A DNA stretch of 64,000 nucleotides from Bog-159 sp963818855 (lineage in GTDB: Bacteria > Acidobacteriota > Terriglobia > Bryobacterales > Bryobacteraceae), in the NCBI GenBank assembly GCA_963818855.1, contig CAWFUH010000003.1, positions 186,001-250,000 of the forward strand, given 5' to 3'. Below the pieces are notes generated by a model. The model was not told the DNA's origin. It did not search any database and was given only the letters and a program-made list of their open reading frames with translations. Each line of letters starts with the position of its first letter. Within the stretch, counting starts at the first letter, position 1. The position numbers and the translations under genes are program-made. Positions 7,485 through 16,170 of the stretch are shown piece by piece.

Positions 7485-9602
7485 TCACTTTCCATGGCCG
7501 GCCTCTTGCCGCGCGAATTCCAGGGCCACGTCCAACGTTTGCATGAACTCATCGACCTTGATGGGTTTGGTGAGATACCGGAAGAATCCCGCATGCAGCC
7601 CCTTCTCGATGTCCCGCGGCATGGCATTTGCGCTGAGGGCCACGATGGGAATGTGCGCCGTGGCAGGGTCCGCGCGAAGAATTCTAAGGGCTTCGATGCC
7701 GCTGATGCCGGGCAAATTGATGTCCATCAGGATCACCTCCGGCTGGTTGGCCCGCGCCAGGTGGATACCCAGGTCTCCGTCTCGCGCCGTCAGCAAACGC
7801 ATATCCGGTCGGCGCGCGATGAGTTGCTCGATCAATTTCAGGTTAGCCGGATTGTCCTCTACATAGAGCAGTGTACGCACCGGCGCGCCGTGCGGAACCT
7901 GCGTCTCCGGATTTGCCGCGGTCTTGGCCCTGTCCACTGCCAGTTGCGGCGCCGCCGTCGAATTCAGCTCGAACCAGAAAATGCTGCCAAACCCCACAGT
8001 GCTCTCGACGCCGATTTCGCCTCCCATCAGTTCCACCAGCCGCTTGCTCATCACCAGGCCAATGCCCGTGCCTTCTTCAGTGCTTCTCTCTTGTCCGAGA
8101 CGGTTGAACGGCTGAAAAAGCTGCATCAGCATCTCTGGAGGCAGTCCCGCGCCGCTGTCCTTCACGCTAACGCGCACCCGCTCCGGGTTTCCCATGGCGC
8201 GATCCACCTCCACAACCACCGTTCCGTTCGGCTGGTTGTACTTGATCGCGTTGGAAAGAAGGTTGATGAGAACCTGCTTCAAACGGGTCCGGTCGGCATC
8301 CACGAAGCAGGGAACGTCGAACTCGGGGAAGGTCATTTTGACACCGCGCTTTTGCCCCTGCGGCTCGATCATAGCCTGGCATTCGAAAAGAACTTCGGTC
8401 AGCGACGTCGGTTCCCGCGACAAGGCCATCCTTCCGGACTCGATCTGCGCCAGATCCAGGATTTCGTTGATCAGCTCCAGTAGATACCAGCCCGCGTGAA
8501 GAATCTGATCGATGCTTTCGGCCTGTGCGGGTGTCGGCGGCGGGGAATCGGAATTGATGAGCTGGGCGAAGCCCAGGATCGCATTGAGTGGCGAGCGCAG
8601 CTCATGGCTCATGCTGGAAAGGAAATCGGATTTCGCGAGACTGGCCTTCTCCGCCGCGGCTCTGGCTCTCTTCAACTCGACGTTCTGCTCCTCCAGCGCC
8701 TGGCCCAGGCGTTTGCTCTCGGTGACGTCGCGCGCGGCCGCGAACACGCCCTGCAGCTTCCGGTCGCGATCGTAGAAAGTGGTCGCATTGTAAGATACGA
8801 CGGTGGTCTTACCGTCCCGGGCGCATGCGGTGAGCTCGTAGTTGGTGAGCTTCTTCTCGCGCAGCACCAGCATGATACCAGCCTCCGCCCGCTGCGGATC
8901 GGTGAAGTAGTTCTTGCAAGGCGCGCCGATCAACTCATCCCGCGTGCAGCCGGTGAGCGCTTCCATTTGCTTGTTAACATCGGTGATGATACCGGCCGGA
9001 TCGGTGGTCATGAGCGCGTCAATGTTGGATTCGATCAGAGAGCGCGTGTAGAACTGCTGGTCGCGCAAGCGCTGATCGAGCTTCATCTGCTCCGCTTCGA
9101 CTCGCTTGCGCGCGGAATTATCCGTGCCGATCAACAGGTAGCCGATGATGGCGCCTTGATCGTCGCGCAGCGCCGTGACCGAGACGATGGCCGGGAATCG
9201 GCTGCCGTCCTTGCGGATGTAGGTCAATTCGTAGATGTCCTCGATCCCGCGCGAGGCCTTGAAGACCAGCGCCTGGAAGCCGGGCGTAATCTTAGTGGCG
9301 AGTTCGGCGCTCAGTGCCACCGCGCGGGCTATCAATTCCAGCGGGTCGGAGATATCGGCGGGAGTTATCTTGTTAACCACGTCGGCGGCGGCATACCCCA
9401 GCATGCGCTCGGCGCCGACATTGAATATCTGGATGACGCCTTTCTCATCGGTGGCGATGCTGGAGAAGTTGGCGCTGTTGAAAATCGCGTTCTGCAAGGC
9501 CCCCGTTTTCAGCAGAGCCTCTTCGCGGCGGACCGCGGTGATAGCATCCACCGTGCCGGCGGTTTCCCCGGCGAGGGCCGTCATCGCCTGTCCATTTGCC
9601 AT
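7485..9602 (-). CDS. PAS-PAS hybrid sensor histidine kinase with C-terminal receiver
   Basis: About 705 residues from MANGQAM (an extra 14 codons are possible upstream). It has two PAS domains (about 45-170 and 190-310), then HisKA with H-box SSMSHELRSPLNAILGF, a HATPase_c domain (NLLSNAIKYN, DSGAGLPPE, EGTGIGLVMSK), and a receiver (YVEDNPANLKLIE; acceptor in VILMDINLPGISG; K in LTKPIK). There is no membrane segment, so it is a cytoplasmic hybrid kinase. The following gene encodes a REC-PP2C phosphatase, a plausible phosphorelay target. Confidence 0.9.
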   Translation of the reverse strand: MANGQAMTALAGETAGTVDAITAVRREEALLKTGALQNAIFNSANFSSIATDEKGVIQIFNVGAERMLGYAAADVVNKITPADISDPLELIARAVALSAELATKITPGFQALVFKASRGIEDIYELTYIRKDGSRFPAIVSVTALRDDQGAIIGYLLIGTDNSARKRVEAEQMKLDQRLRDQQFYTRSLIESNIDALMTTDPAGIITDVNKQMEALTGCTRDELIGAPCKNYFTDPQRAEAGIMLVLREKKLTNYELTACARDGKTTVVSYNATTFYDRDRKLQGVFAAARDVTESKRLGQALEEQNVELKRARAAAEKASLAKSDFLSSMSHELRSPLNAILGFAQLINSDSPPPTPAQAESIDQILHAGWYLLELINEILDLAQIESGRMALSREPTSLTEVLFECQAMIEPQGQKRGVKMTFPEFDVPCFVDADRTRLKQVLINLLSNAIKYNQPNGTVVVEVDRAMGNPERVRVSVKDSGAGLPPEMLMQLFQPFNRLGQERSTEEGTGIGLVMSKRLVELMGGEIGVESTVGFGSIFWFELNSTAAPQLAVDRAKTAANPETQVPHGAPVRTLLYVEDNPANLKLIEQLIARRPDMRLLTARDGDLGIHLARANQPEVILMDINLPGISGIEALRILRADPATAHIPIVALSANAMPRDIEKGLHAGFFRYLTKPIKVDEFMQTLDVALEFARQEAGHGK

Positions 9603-9670
9603 GTCTGATATTCCTTTCCCGACCTGCGCGCGCCATATGACCAAATATGGTCAGAATACTGGCGGCTGTT

Positions 9671-10126
9671 CTATTCGTGCCTGAAGACGAGAGTGATTGG
9701 CTTACGCTCCGGCTTCACGACGCTGACCAACATGCTGCCATCCGGGGCGAGGCTGTAGCTTTCGAGAGTAATCGCGCCGGATTGCGTGGTCGTCACCTTC
9801 AGAACGTCGTGATCCCATCTACTCTTACTCTTGAGATCCTTGCCGGTATGAATCGTGGCGTTGTTCTCGGCATCGGACATGTCGCGGTAGAAGAAGGTCT
9901 CGGTGGCGCCTGCATACACGAAATTGCGCGAGACCGTGATGATTCCCTGTCGCTCGTTGATCGTAACGGTGCCGGTTTGGACCACGGGTTGGCCGGCAAA
10001 ATCGCTCTTGGTAGGCACCAGCGTCCAGGTGCCGTTGAGAGCGCTATGGTCGCGCGCTAAAGCGGAGAACGCTAGGAGCGTCGTCAAGACGGCTCCGGTA
10101 ATTGAACTGGTTGAATATATCCTCAT
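9671..10126 (-). CDS. Small secreted protein, function unknown
   Basis: 151 residues from MRIYSTSS with GGAAGGA upstream. The signal peptide ends ALARD. The mature domain begins SALNGTWTLVPTKSDFAGQP and continues as a predicted beta-rich fold (lipocalin-like secreted proteins in soil bacteria open in this way). No catalytic motif is seen. A truncated copy of its middle and C-terminal region lies at 11157-11265. Confidence 0.7.
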   Translation of the reverse strand: MRIYSTSSITGAVLTTLLAFSALARDHSALNGTWTLVPTKSDFAGQPVVQTGTVTINERQGIITVSRNFVYAGATETFFYRDMSDAENNATIHTGKDLKSKSRWDHDVLKVTTTQSGAITLESYSLAPDGSMLVSVVKPERKPITLVFRHE

Positions 10127-10404
10127 GACGTCCTTCCAGAGCCTGCCATTTTCCAACGGAATGACATTTAGCGCTAGGAAACGTCAAGAGCACGCCCGAT
10201 ACCGTTCAGGTGAGAGCGCTGACAGAGCAACGACACCGGACATTGACCTGCAGTAACTACCGGGACTTAGTGCGGATTCTGCACGTTCCGCGCGCGGGAA
10301 CTCCTCGGTACGTTCACCTTCAACTGGTCAGCAATCCCCATGCAGGCAGTCTCGCTGCTTTGGACCCGCTCTTGCAGTCATCGATCGCGAAGGAGTAAAA
10401 AAAG

Positions 10405-10557
10405 ATGCTTTGGACAATTTGTATAATTCTGCTGGCGCTGTGGGCTTTGGGATTGGCGACATCCTACACCGCCGGCGGGCTAATTCACATTCTGTTAGTC
10501 ATTGCCTTGGTAGTAATGGTAATCCGTCTGATTCAGGGACGCCGGGTTCTTGGTTAA
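10405..10557 (+). CDS. lmo0937 family mini membrane protein
   Basis: 50 residues, too short for many gene callers. MLWTICIILLALWALGL is one membrane helix, followed by the family signature AGGLIHILLVIALVVMVI (second helix) and a basic tail (RRVLG). AAGGAG lies nine bases before the ATG. The family is widespread, often near stress genes, with unknown function. A paralogue is at 13250-13390. Confidence 0.8.
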   Translation: MLWTICIILLALWALGLATSYTAGGLIHILLVIALVVMVIRLIQGRRVLG

Positions 10558-10636
10558 CGACTCGGGAATCCCCCAAGGGACCGCCGAAGACGATGATAGG
10601 AGCCAATTTCTTCATCTGCGTCAAAGGAGGTTGAGC

Positions 10637-11077
10637 ATGAGTCTGCAAATCGACCAGCGGGAAAGCGAGGGCATCGTCATTCTCGACTTGAAAGGTCCGC
10701 TTACGTCGGGGCATGGAGATTTAGTACTTCGCGACAGACTGCATGCCCTGCATCAATCCGGCAAGGTCAGTATCATCTTGAATCTCAAGGCGGTCAGCCA
10801 GATTGACAGCACCGGGCTGGGGATGTTGGTATTTGGGCTCGCCAGACTGAGGAAGGCCGGTGGAAGACTGGCGCTGGTGAACCTCAAGCCATCGCATCTG
10901 GAACTCTTCCTGTTGACCAAACTGGCCTTGGCGTTCGAGCTGTTCGACGATGAGCAGGAGGCAGTGAACAGCTTCTTTCCGGATCGTACCATGAACCGTT
11001 TTGACATCCTCAACTTCGTTCAGCACAAAGACGATTGCAATTCGGACTTGGGCGTCCGTTCGGCCGCGACCTGTTAG
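10637..11077 (+). CDS. STAS domain protein, probable anti-sigma factor antagonist
   Basis: 146 residues from MSLQIDQ, preceded by AAAGGAGG. A STAS domain fills residues 1-105 (GIVILDLKGPLTSG, then AVSQIDSTGLGMLV with the conserved phosphorylatable Ser). STAS antagonists bind anti-sigma kinases until phosphorylated on this Ser. Candidate partners here are the PP2C phosphatase (6246-7469) and the HATPase protein (17997-18839). The C-terminal 40 residues after NSFFPD do not resemble the family and may be read-through into altered sequence. Confidence 0.85.
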   Translation: MSLQIDQRESEGIVILDLKGPLTSGHGDLVLRDRLHALHQSGKVSIILNLKAVSQIDSTGLGMLVFGLARLRKAGGRLALVNLKPSHLELFLLTKLALAFELFDDEQEAVNSFFPDRTMNRFDILNFVQHKDDCNSDLGVRSAATC

Positions 11078-11156
11078 AGCTTCCGCGTGTCGTTTTGCTG
11101 TGACGAGCGCTGCCAACGCGTTCGTCGGGCACGAAGGTACAAGTCAGAATGACCCG

Positions 11157-11265
11157 CATGTTACCATCCGGGGCGAGGCTGTAGCTACCGAGAGTAATCG
11201 CCCCGGATTGCGTGGTCTTCGGCGCTATGAATCCGGTATGAATCATGGCGTTGTTCTCGGCGTCC
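11157..11265 (-). pseudogene. Truncated, internally deleted copy of the secreted-protein gene at 9671-10126
   Basis: On the minus strand the sequence reads DAENNAMIHTGF, then TTQSGAITLGSYSLAPDGN. In the intact gene the same residues are DAENNATIHTGK...TTQSGAITLESYSLAPDGS, with about 17 residues between them that are missing here. The DNA is closely similar on both sides of the deletion. No start, signal peptide or C-terminus remains. Confidence 0.75.
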
Positions 11266-11304
11266 CGACCGGCCGGTCCGCGTTTGCAGTCCGGCCAGCG
11301 TGAG

Positions 11305-11385
11305 CTATCTGCGCCAACGAGAATATCCCCACCCGCCACCGCCGAGTAGAAGGAACAGTACAAGAACAACCAGCAGTATCGACAT
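11305..11385 (-). CDS. 26-residue membrane micro-protein, DUF3309-like
   Basis: MSILLVVLVLFLLL is a hydrophobic helix, followed by GGGGWGYSRWRR and a stop. This resembles the first half of DUF3309-type mini-proteins (hydrophobic helix, then a Gly/Tyr/Arg loop). The usual second helix is absent, so the gene may be shortened. A weak purine-rich ribosome site (GGAAAGAAAG) precedes the ATG. It may be a real micro-protein or a remnant. Confidence 0.45.
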   Translation of the reverse strand: MSILLVVLVLFLLLGGGGWGYSRWRR

Positions 11386-11565
11386 TTCTCACTTTCTTTC
11401 CAATCTAATGCAGTGCAGATAGGGTACCAAAGCTCTATGTGTGCGCCGCTTGCGAATGCAATGCAGAAGATCGAGGCTACCGCAAGTTGTTACGTGCAAG
11501 TCCTGCCATCGATAACGCAAGAATAGCTGGTACCAGCCTTCTCAGGATCCGCGGGAGGCACTCTT

Positions 11566-12255
11566 CTATCTGCCCTGGGAACGGGCGAGAAATCCGTAAG
11601 GATCGATAGGTGTACCTTGCCACCAGTGCTGTTCCGGCCCCAGTTGGAAGACGGCGAAATGCAGGTGTGGAGCGTTGGGCGATGCGTTGCCGGTACTGCC
11701 CACATAGCCTAAGACGTCGCCCTTTCGCAAGAGCGCGCCTTCTTTCAGCCCCGGCGCGTATGAATCCAGGTGCGCGTAGTAGTAGCAGTAGGTCTGGCTG
11801 CCGTCGAACTGGTAGACCGTCAAACCGCCAGGTTTGCTGAGGAACAGCTTCACGACGGTCCCTTCATCCGCCGCCAGCACGGGCGTGCCACGCGGCGCCA
11901 TGATGTCGATGGCCTCGTGCCGGTGGCCGCCGCGCATCTCATTGAAATCCTCCCGCAGTTGTTCAGCCTGCACACCCCGCACGGGAATGATAATCCGGCG
12001 TTCCGTCAAGCGCCGGTCTGTCGGGGTTTCGGTAGCGGCGTTCGGCACTTCCGCCGGCGGATACAAGGTCCTCGCGGAGCGGCTCGCGCGGTGGGTATCC
12101 GGCCTCGGCGGCTGTTCTCGGGACTCCTGGGACTTGGCTGGCGCAGCGGAAGCTTTGCTGGTCCGTAACATCTCGGTCTGCCGCAGCAGCACCGCGAGGA
12201 ATACCAGACCGAGCGCAAAGCCCCCGAAGAACACGGTTACCAGTCTTGCGCGCAC
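11566..12255 (-). CDS. M23 family metallopeptidase, membrane-anchored
   Basis: 229 residues from a GTG start. An N-terminal membrane anchor (VTVFFGGFALGLVFLAVLL) and a Pro-rich linker lead to the LytM/M23 domain (about 105-225) with zinc ligands in HEAIDIMAP and HLHF and the intervening YYYAHLD. M23 enzymes cut peptide cross-bridges of peptidoglycan; with a complete ligand set this copy is probably active. It starts 3 bases after the stop of the L,D-transpeptidase gene, so the two are coupled in one unit for cell-wall remodelling. Confidence 0.9.
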   Translation of the reverse strand: MRARLVTVFFGGFALGLVFLAVLLRQTEMLRTSKASAAPAKSQESREQPPRPDTHRASRSARTLYPPAEVPNAATETPTDRRLTERRIIIPVRGVQAEQLREDFNEMRGGHRHEAIDIMAPRGTPVLAADEGTVVKLFLSKPGGLTVYQFDGSQTYCYYYAHLDSYAPGLKEGALLRKGDVLGYVGSTGNASPNAPHLHFAVFQLGPEQHWWQGTPIDPYGFLARSQGR

Positions 12256-12258
12256 GCC

Positions 12259-13242
12259 TTATTCCTTCAGGATGACGGGCGTGCCGGCCTTGACCATCCG
12301 GGACAACTCGAATGCATCCCAGTTGGTTAGCCGTATGCAGCCGTGTGACTCAGCGTGGCCCACTTTTCCTGGCGCCGGCGTCCCGTGGATGCCGTAATGC
12401 TCTTTCGAGAGATCCATCCAAACCACGCCCACCGGGTTGCGCGGCCCAGGCTGGATCTCCGCCTTTTCATCCGCGGGGTTCGCATTCCAAAAAAGGGCTG
12501 GGTCGTAATGAAAAATGGGGTTGTGGTACACTCCTTTGATCTTCCAATCCCCTAGCGGAAGCGGATCGTGCTCGCTGCCAATGGTCGCCACGTAATAAGA
12601 AAGAATCCTTCCGTCGGTATCGAGGGCGGTGACTGAGCTATCGGACTTGGAAACCACTACAGAAGCCGCCTGGCCCGGCAGCGCCGGGATCACGTTCGGC
12701 ACCAGGATCGGTTCGCCGGCTTTATCGAAACTGCCGTCCGGATTGAGCGCCTTCAGCATGTCCGGACTGGCGTGGAACTTCTCACCCAGCCCCTCCAGTG
12801 GCGAGGCGTATCCCAGGTGTGGCAATTTGGCCTGCTCCTCGAGATCCGCGGGCACCGTGACGAAAGGCCCGGCCACATCCTCCGGAGCGATCGTGTAGGT
12901 AAACAGCGCCGGCGCTTGGTCCGCATTCAGCGCGGCCCACGTTTCGGTTCCGACCCGCCCGTCAACGGGGAGATTGCGAGCGCGTTGGAATGCGGCCACG
13001 GTCTTCTCCAGGTTGCTGCCGTAATTGCCATCGATTTCGCCGCATGAAAAATGGGCGCGGTCCAGCAGGATCTGGGCACGCACCACGGCCGAGCCTCCGG
13101 CACTCGGGCCTATGCTGCGCGGCTGATTGGAAGCGTTAATTGCGGCGCCCTCGAAGGCGATCTCCGGCGGGCGCGCCTTCCGCACCTGGGCGCCGGCCGG
13201 CCAGCAGAGTGTCACTGCCATCAGAAACGAGAGAGACTTCAT
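12259..13242 (-). CDS. L,D-transpeptidase (YkuD) with peptidoglycan-binding domain
   Basis: 327 residues with a signal peptide (MKSLSFLMAVTLCWPAGAQ). Residues 50-110 are a PG_binding_1 domain (AQILLDRAHFSCGEIDGNYG, then VAAFQRARNLPVDGRVG). A middle LysM-like segment precedes a YkuD domain with the catalytic motif HGTPAPGKVGHAESHGCIRL. Such enzymes form 3-3 cross-links or attach proteins to peptidoglycan in the periplasm. It is upstream of an M23 peptidase and divergent from a penicillin-binding protein gene. Confidence 0.92.
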   Translation of the reverse strand: MKSLSFLMAVTLCWPAGAQVRKARPPEIAFEGAAINASNQPRSIGPSAGGSAVVRAQILLDRAHFSCGEIDGNYGSNLEKTVAAFQRARNLPVDGRVGTETWAALNADQAPALFTYTIAPEDVAGPFVTVPADLEEQAKLPHLGYASPLEGLGEKFHASPDMLKALNPDGSFDKAGEPILVPNVIPALPGQAASVVVSKSDSSVTALDTDGRILSYYVATIGSEHDPLPLGDWKIKGVYHNPIFHYDPALFWNANPADEKAEIQPGPRNPVGVVWMDLSKEHYGIHGTPAPGKVGHAESHGCIRLTNWDAFELSRMVKAGTPVILKE

Positions 13243-13249
13243 AAACTCT

Positions 13250-13390
13250 TCAAGCCCGCCGTAAGAAATTCATAACCAGGCAAATTACCGCCACGATCAG
13301 CAGCAGATGGATCAGCCCACCCGCAACATGAAATGCAAAGAAGCCGAGAAGCCATAGAACCAGGAGCACGGCAAACAACGTCAGAAACAT
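13250..13390 (-). CDS. lmo0937 family mini membrane protein (second copy)
   Basis: 46 residues from MFLTLFAVLLVLWLLGF, with AAGGAAG before the ATG. It contains the family core FHVAGGLIHLLLIVAVICLVMNFLRR: two helices separated by a Gly-Gly turn. The longer frame upstream (to 13507) has no membrane-protein character and is rejected. It lies eight bases before the L,D-transpeptidase start in the same direction, so it may lead that operon. Confidence 0.78.
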   Translation of the reverse strand: MFLTLFAVLLVLWLLGFFAFHVAGGLIHLLLIVAVICLVMNFLRRA

Positions 13391-13510
13391 GATTTTCTTC
13401 CTTTCAGCGTATTTGCCATAGCATTTAGCCCACCACTGTGCCGCCGTACTTTCCGCACTCGCGCCCGCGGCCCCCGGCGTGCCACTGGATAGTGCAGGAG
13501 CACCCATTTC

Positions 13511-15982
13511 ATGTCAGACGTCAGCATTCCGGAACCGGTGACTCTACCAGCGCCTGAAGAACAGACTCCACCAAGGTCTCCAGCCTGGTACAAGACCCGG
13601 CTTGCCAGGATTACGGTTATCGCGGCCACCGTCTTCGCAGTGGTATGTCTGACAATCTTCGTTTGCTATTACGTTAAATTCGCCCGTCTGACCGGACAAA
13701 AACTAACAGCCGGAGTGTTCGCGGGAACTTTGAACATTTTTGCCGGTCCACGAATCATCTCGGTCGGCGACCCCTTGTCTCCCGGTGAGGCACTCACGTA
13801 TCTCCGGGAGAACGGCTATAGCGAGTCGCGCAGCAACCCCGTCGGGTCGTTTGAAGTCCGGCCGAACGCGGTCGCGATCTTCCCCGGTCGTCAATCGCAT
13901 TCCGATCGGGAACCCGCGATCATCCACTTCTCCGGCGGTGTTTCCGGTCGCGCTTCTTATAGCCAGGTAGCGCGCATCGTGGCGCTGAACGACAACACCG
14001 ATCGCCGGGAATACGAATTTCCCCCGCAGCTCATCACCAATCAGTCCGATCATAACCGTGAAAAGCGCCGGCTGGTACGATTCTCTGAGATCCCACCCGC
14101 GCTGGTGCACGCGGTCGTGTCCGTGGAAGATAAGCATTTCTTCTCCCACGGCGGCTTCGACTTATTCCGCATTCTTAGAGCCGCTTACGTGGATCTCAAG
14201 GCCGGGCGCAAAGAGCAGGGCGCCTCTACCCTGAGCATGCAGTTGGCGCGCATCCTGTGGCTTGCGCCGGACAAGAACTGGAAACGCAAGGCCGAGGAGT
14301 TGCTCATCACCATGCACCTCGAGCACAAACTCACCAAGCAACAGATCTTCGAATACTACGCGAACGAGGTCTATCTGGGCCGCCTCGGAACATTCAGTAT
14401 CCACGGCTTCGGCGAGGCCGCCCGCGCCTACTTCGGTAAAGACATCTCGCAGTTGAACATGGCAGAAGCAGCCATGCTGGCTGGTATGGTGCAGCGGCCC
14501 AGCTACTACAATCCGTTCCGCTATGCGGAGCGCGTCCTGGAGCGCCGCAACCGTGTGCTGCGCCTGATGGTCGAGAACCGATTTCTGACCGAGCGGGAGT
14601 ATAGCGCCGCGGCCGAAGCGCCAATCCAGGTGCAGACGGGCGACCTCGGATCGCTCAATTCGCAGTACTTTCTGGATTTGGTCAACGATGAGCTGCAAAG
14701 CCGCCTGGGGGAGCCGGGTCCACAGAACGACTACGTGTATACGACGCTCGATATGAACCTGCAACGCGCCGCCGTGGAGGCGGTCAGGATCGGGATACAG
14801 AATGTGGATGAGCAACTCCGCAAGCGCAAACATATTGACGCCATCCCACCCGAACAGCCGCAGGTGGCGCTGATCGCGCTCGATCCGCATTCGGGCGAGA
14901 TCAAGGCGCTGATAGGTGGACGAGACTACGGCTTAAGCCAGTTGAACCACACCGTTGCGGAACGTCAACCTGGTTCCGTGTTCAAGCCCTTCGTCTACGC
15001 CGCGGCGCTGAATACCGCAATCGAAGGCGGCGAGACGATTTTCACCCCCGCGACCACCATTGAGGATGAGCCTACGACTTTCCAATTCGACAATCGACCA
15101 TACCAGCCGGGCAACTTCAAGCAGAATTTCATGGGAACCGTTACACTGCGGCAAGCGCTGGCGCATTCGTTGAACGTGGCCACCGTGCAACTGGCGCAGA
15201 TGGTGGGGTATGGGGCGGTGGTGGAGATGGCGCGGCGTGCCGGCCTGAACGATAACATTAAGCCCACGCCGGCGGTAGCGCTGGGAGCCTACGAAGCTAC
15301 GCCGCTCGAAATCGCCGGCGCCTACACCATGTTCGCCAATGCGGGCATGTATGTGAAGCCCGCCATACTGGCCATGGTGCGCTCGCCGGAGGGCGAGGTG
15401 CTTTACCGGCACTCGCCGGAAGTCCGTCCGGCCTTGGATCCACGGGTGGCTTACCTGATGGTGAACCTGCTGGAAGAAGTACTGCGCAGCGGAACGGGGG
15501 CCGGAGCGCGGGCGCGCGGATTCAGAGTTCCAGCCGCGGGCAAGACAGGCACCTCGCACGACGGATGGTTCGCCGGATTTACCTCCCAATTGCTGTGCGT
15601 GGTTTGGGTCGGATTCGATGACGACCGTCAGTTAAGCCTGGAAGGTGCGAAATCGGCGCTGCCCATCTGGACGGAGTTCATGAAACGTGCGCTCGCCTAC
15701 CGCGGCTACCGCGATGCCAAAGAGTTCCCCGTCCCAGCCGGCGTCGCGAGGGTGAATCTCTGTTCGGAGTCCCGGCAATTGGCAACTCCGGAATGCTCTG
15801 CGACCTACGCGGAGTATTTCGTGGCCGGGAGCCAGCCCGCGGACGCGTGCCCACTGCACTCGCCGTCTCAACCCAATCCGGATGCCAGCGAGCCCTCGGG
15901 GAACCTGGGCGGCAACACGGGTCTTGAGGAGCTGCCGGCGCCCTCACAACGTCAGAACCCGCCGGCCGCCAACCCGCGCTAG
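13511..15982 (+). CDS. Bifunctional penicillin-binding protein (class A, PBP1B-like)
   Basis: 823 residues. A membrane anchor (about 33-53) and a UB2H-like segment (YLRENGYSESRSNPVGSFEV) precede the GT51 glycosyltransferase domain (EDKHFFSHGGFD, EQGASTLSMQLAR, LTKQQIFEYYANEVYLG). The transpeptidase domain has QPGSVFKPF (active-site Ser in SVFK), SLN and KTGT. The C-terminal tail is Pro/Asn-rich. It polymerises lipid II and cross-links peptides at the inner membrane. The UB2H-like region points to PBP1B rather than PBP1A. It is divergent from the L,D-transpeptidase/M23 unit. Confidence 0.93.
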   Translation: MSDVSIPEPVTLPAPEEQTPPRSPAWYKTRLARITVIAATVFAVVCLTIFVCYYVKFARLTGQKLTAGVFAGTLNIFAGPRIISVGDPLSPGEALTYLRENGYSESRSNPVGSFEVRPNAVAIFPGRQSHSDREPAIIHFSGGVSGRASYSQVARIVALNDNTDRREYEFPPQLITNQSDHNREKRRLVRFSEIPPALVHAVVSVEDKHFFSHGGFDLFRILRAAYVDLKAGRKEQGASTLSMQLARILWLAPDKNWKRKAEELLITMHLEHKLTKQQIFEYYANEVYLGRLGTFSIHGFGEAARAYFGKDISQLNMAEAAMLAGMVQRPSYYNPFRYAERVLERRNRVLRLMVENRFLTEREYSAAAEAPIQVQTGDLGSLNSQYFLDLVNDELQSRLGEPGPQNDYVYTTLDMNLQRAAVEAVRIGIQNVDEQLRKRKHIDAIPPEQPQVALIALDPHSGEIKALIGGRDYGLSQLNHTVAERQPGSVFKPFVYAAALNTAIEGGETIFTPATTIEDEPTTFQFDNRPYQPGNFKQNFMGTVTLRQALAHSLNVATVQLAQMVGYGAVVEMARRAGLNDNIKPTPAVALGAYEATPLEIAGAYTMFANAGMYVKPAILAMVRSPEGEVLYRHSPEVRPALDPRVAYLMVNLLEEVLRSGTGAGARARGFRVPAAGKTGTSHDGWFAGFTSQLLCVVWVGFDDDRQLSLEGAKSALPIWTEFMKRALAYRGYRDAKEFPVPAGVARVNLCSESRQLATPECSATYAEYFVAGSQPADACPLHSPSQPNPDASEPSGNLGGNTGLEELPAPSQRQNPPAANPR

Positions 15983-16170
15983 TACTTTGTTCCCGGCTCG
16001 CACAGGACTGGCTAGTTACTCTTAGAGCCAATCAAAGCCGAATGTCCGGAATTGCTAAATAATGTCAATCACTTAGCGCTTACGCCCGAATCGTTTTGTC
16101 CAGCCTTTCGAAGCTCTGTGGGCGCGGACTTGGGGGGCCGTTTTGCCGCGACCTGCTAAAATAGGGTGCG

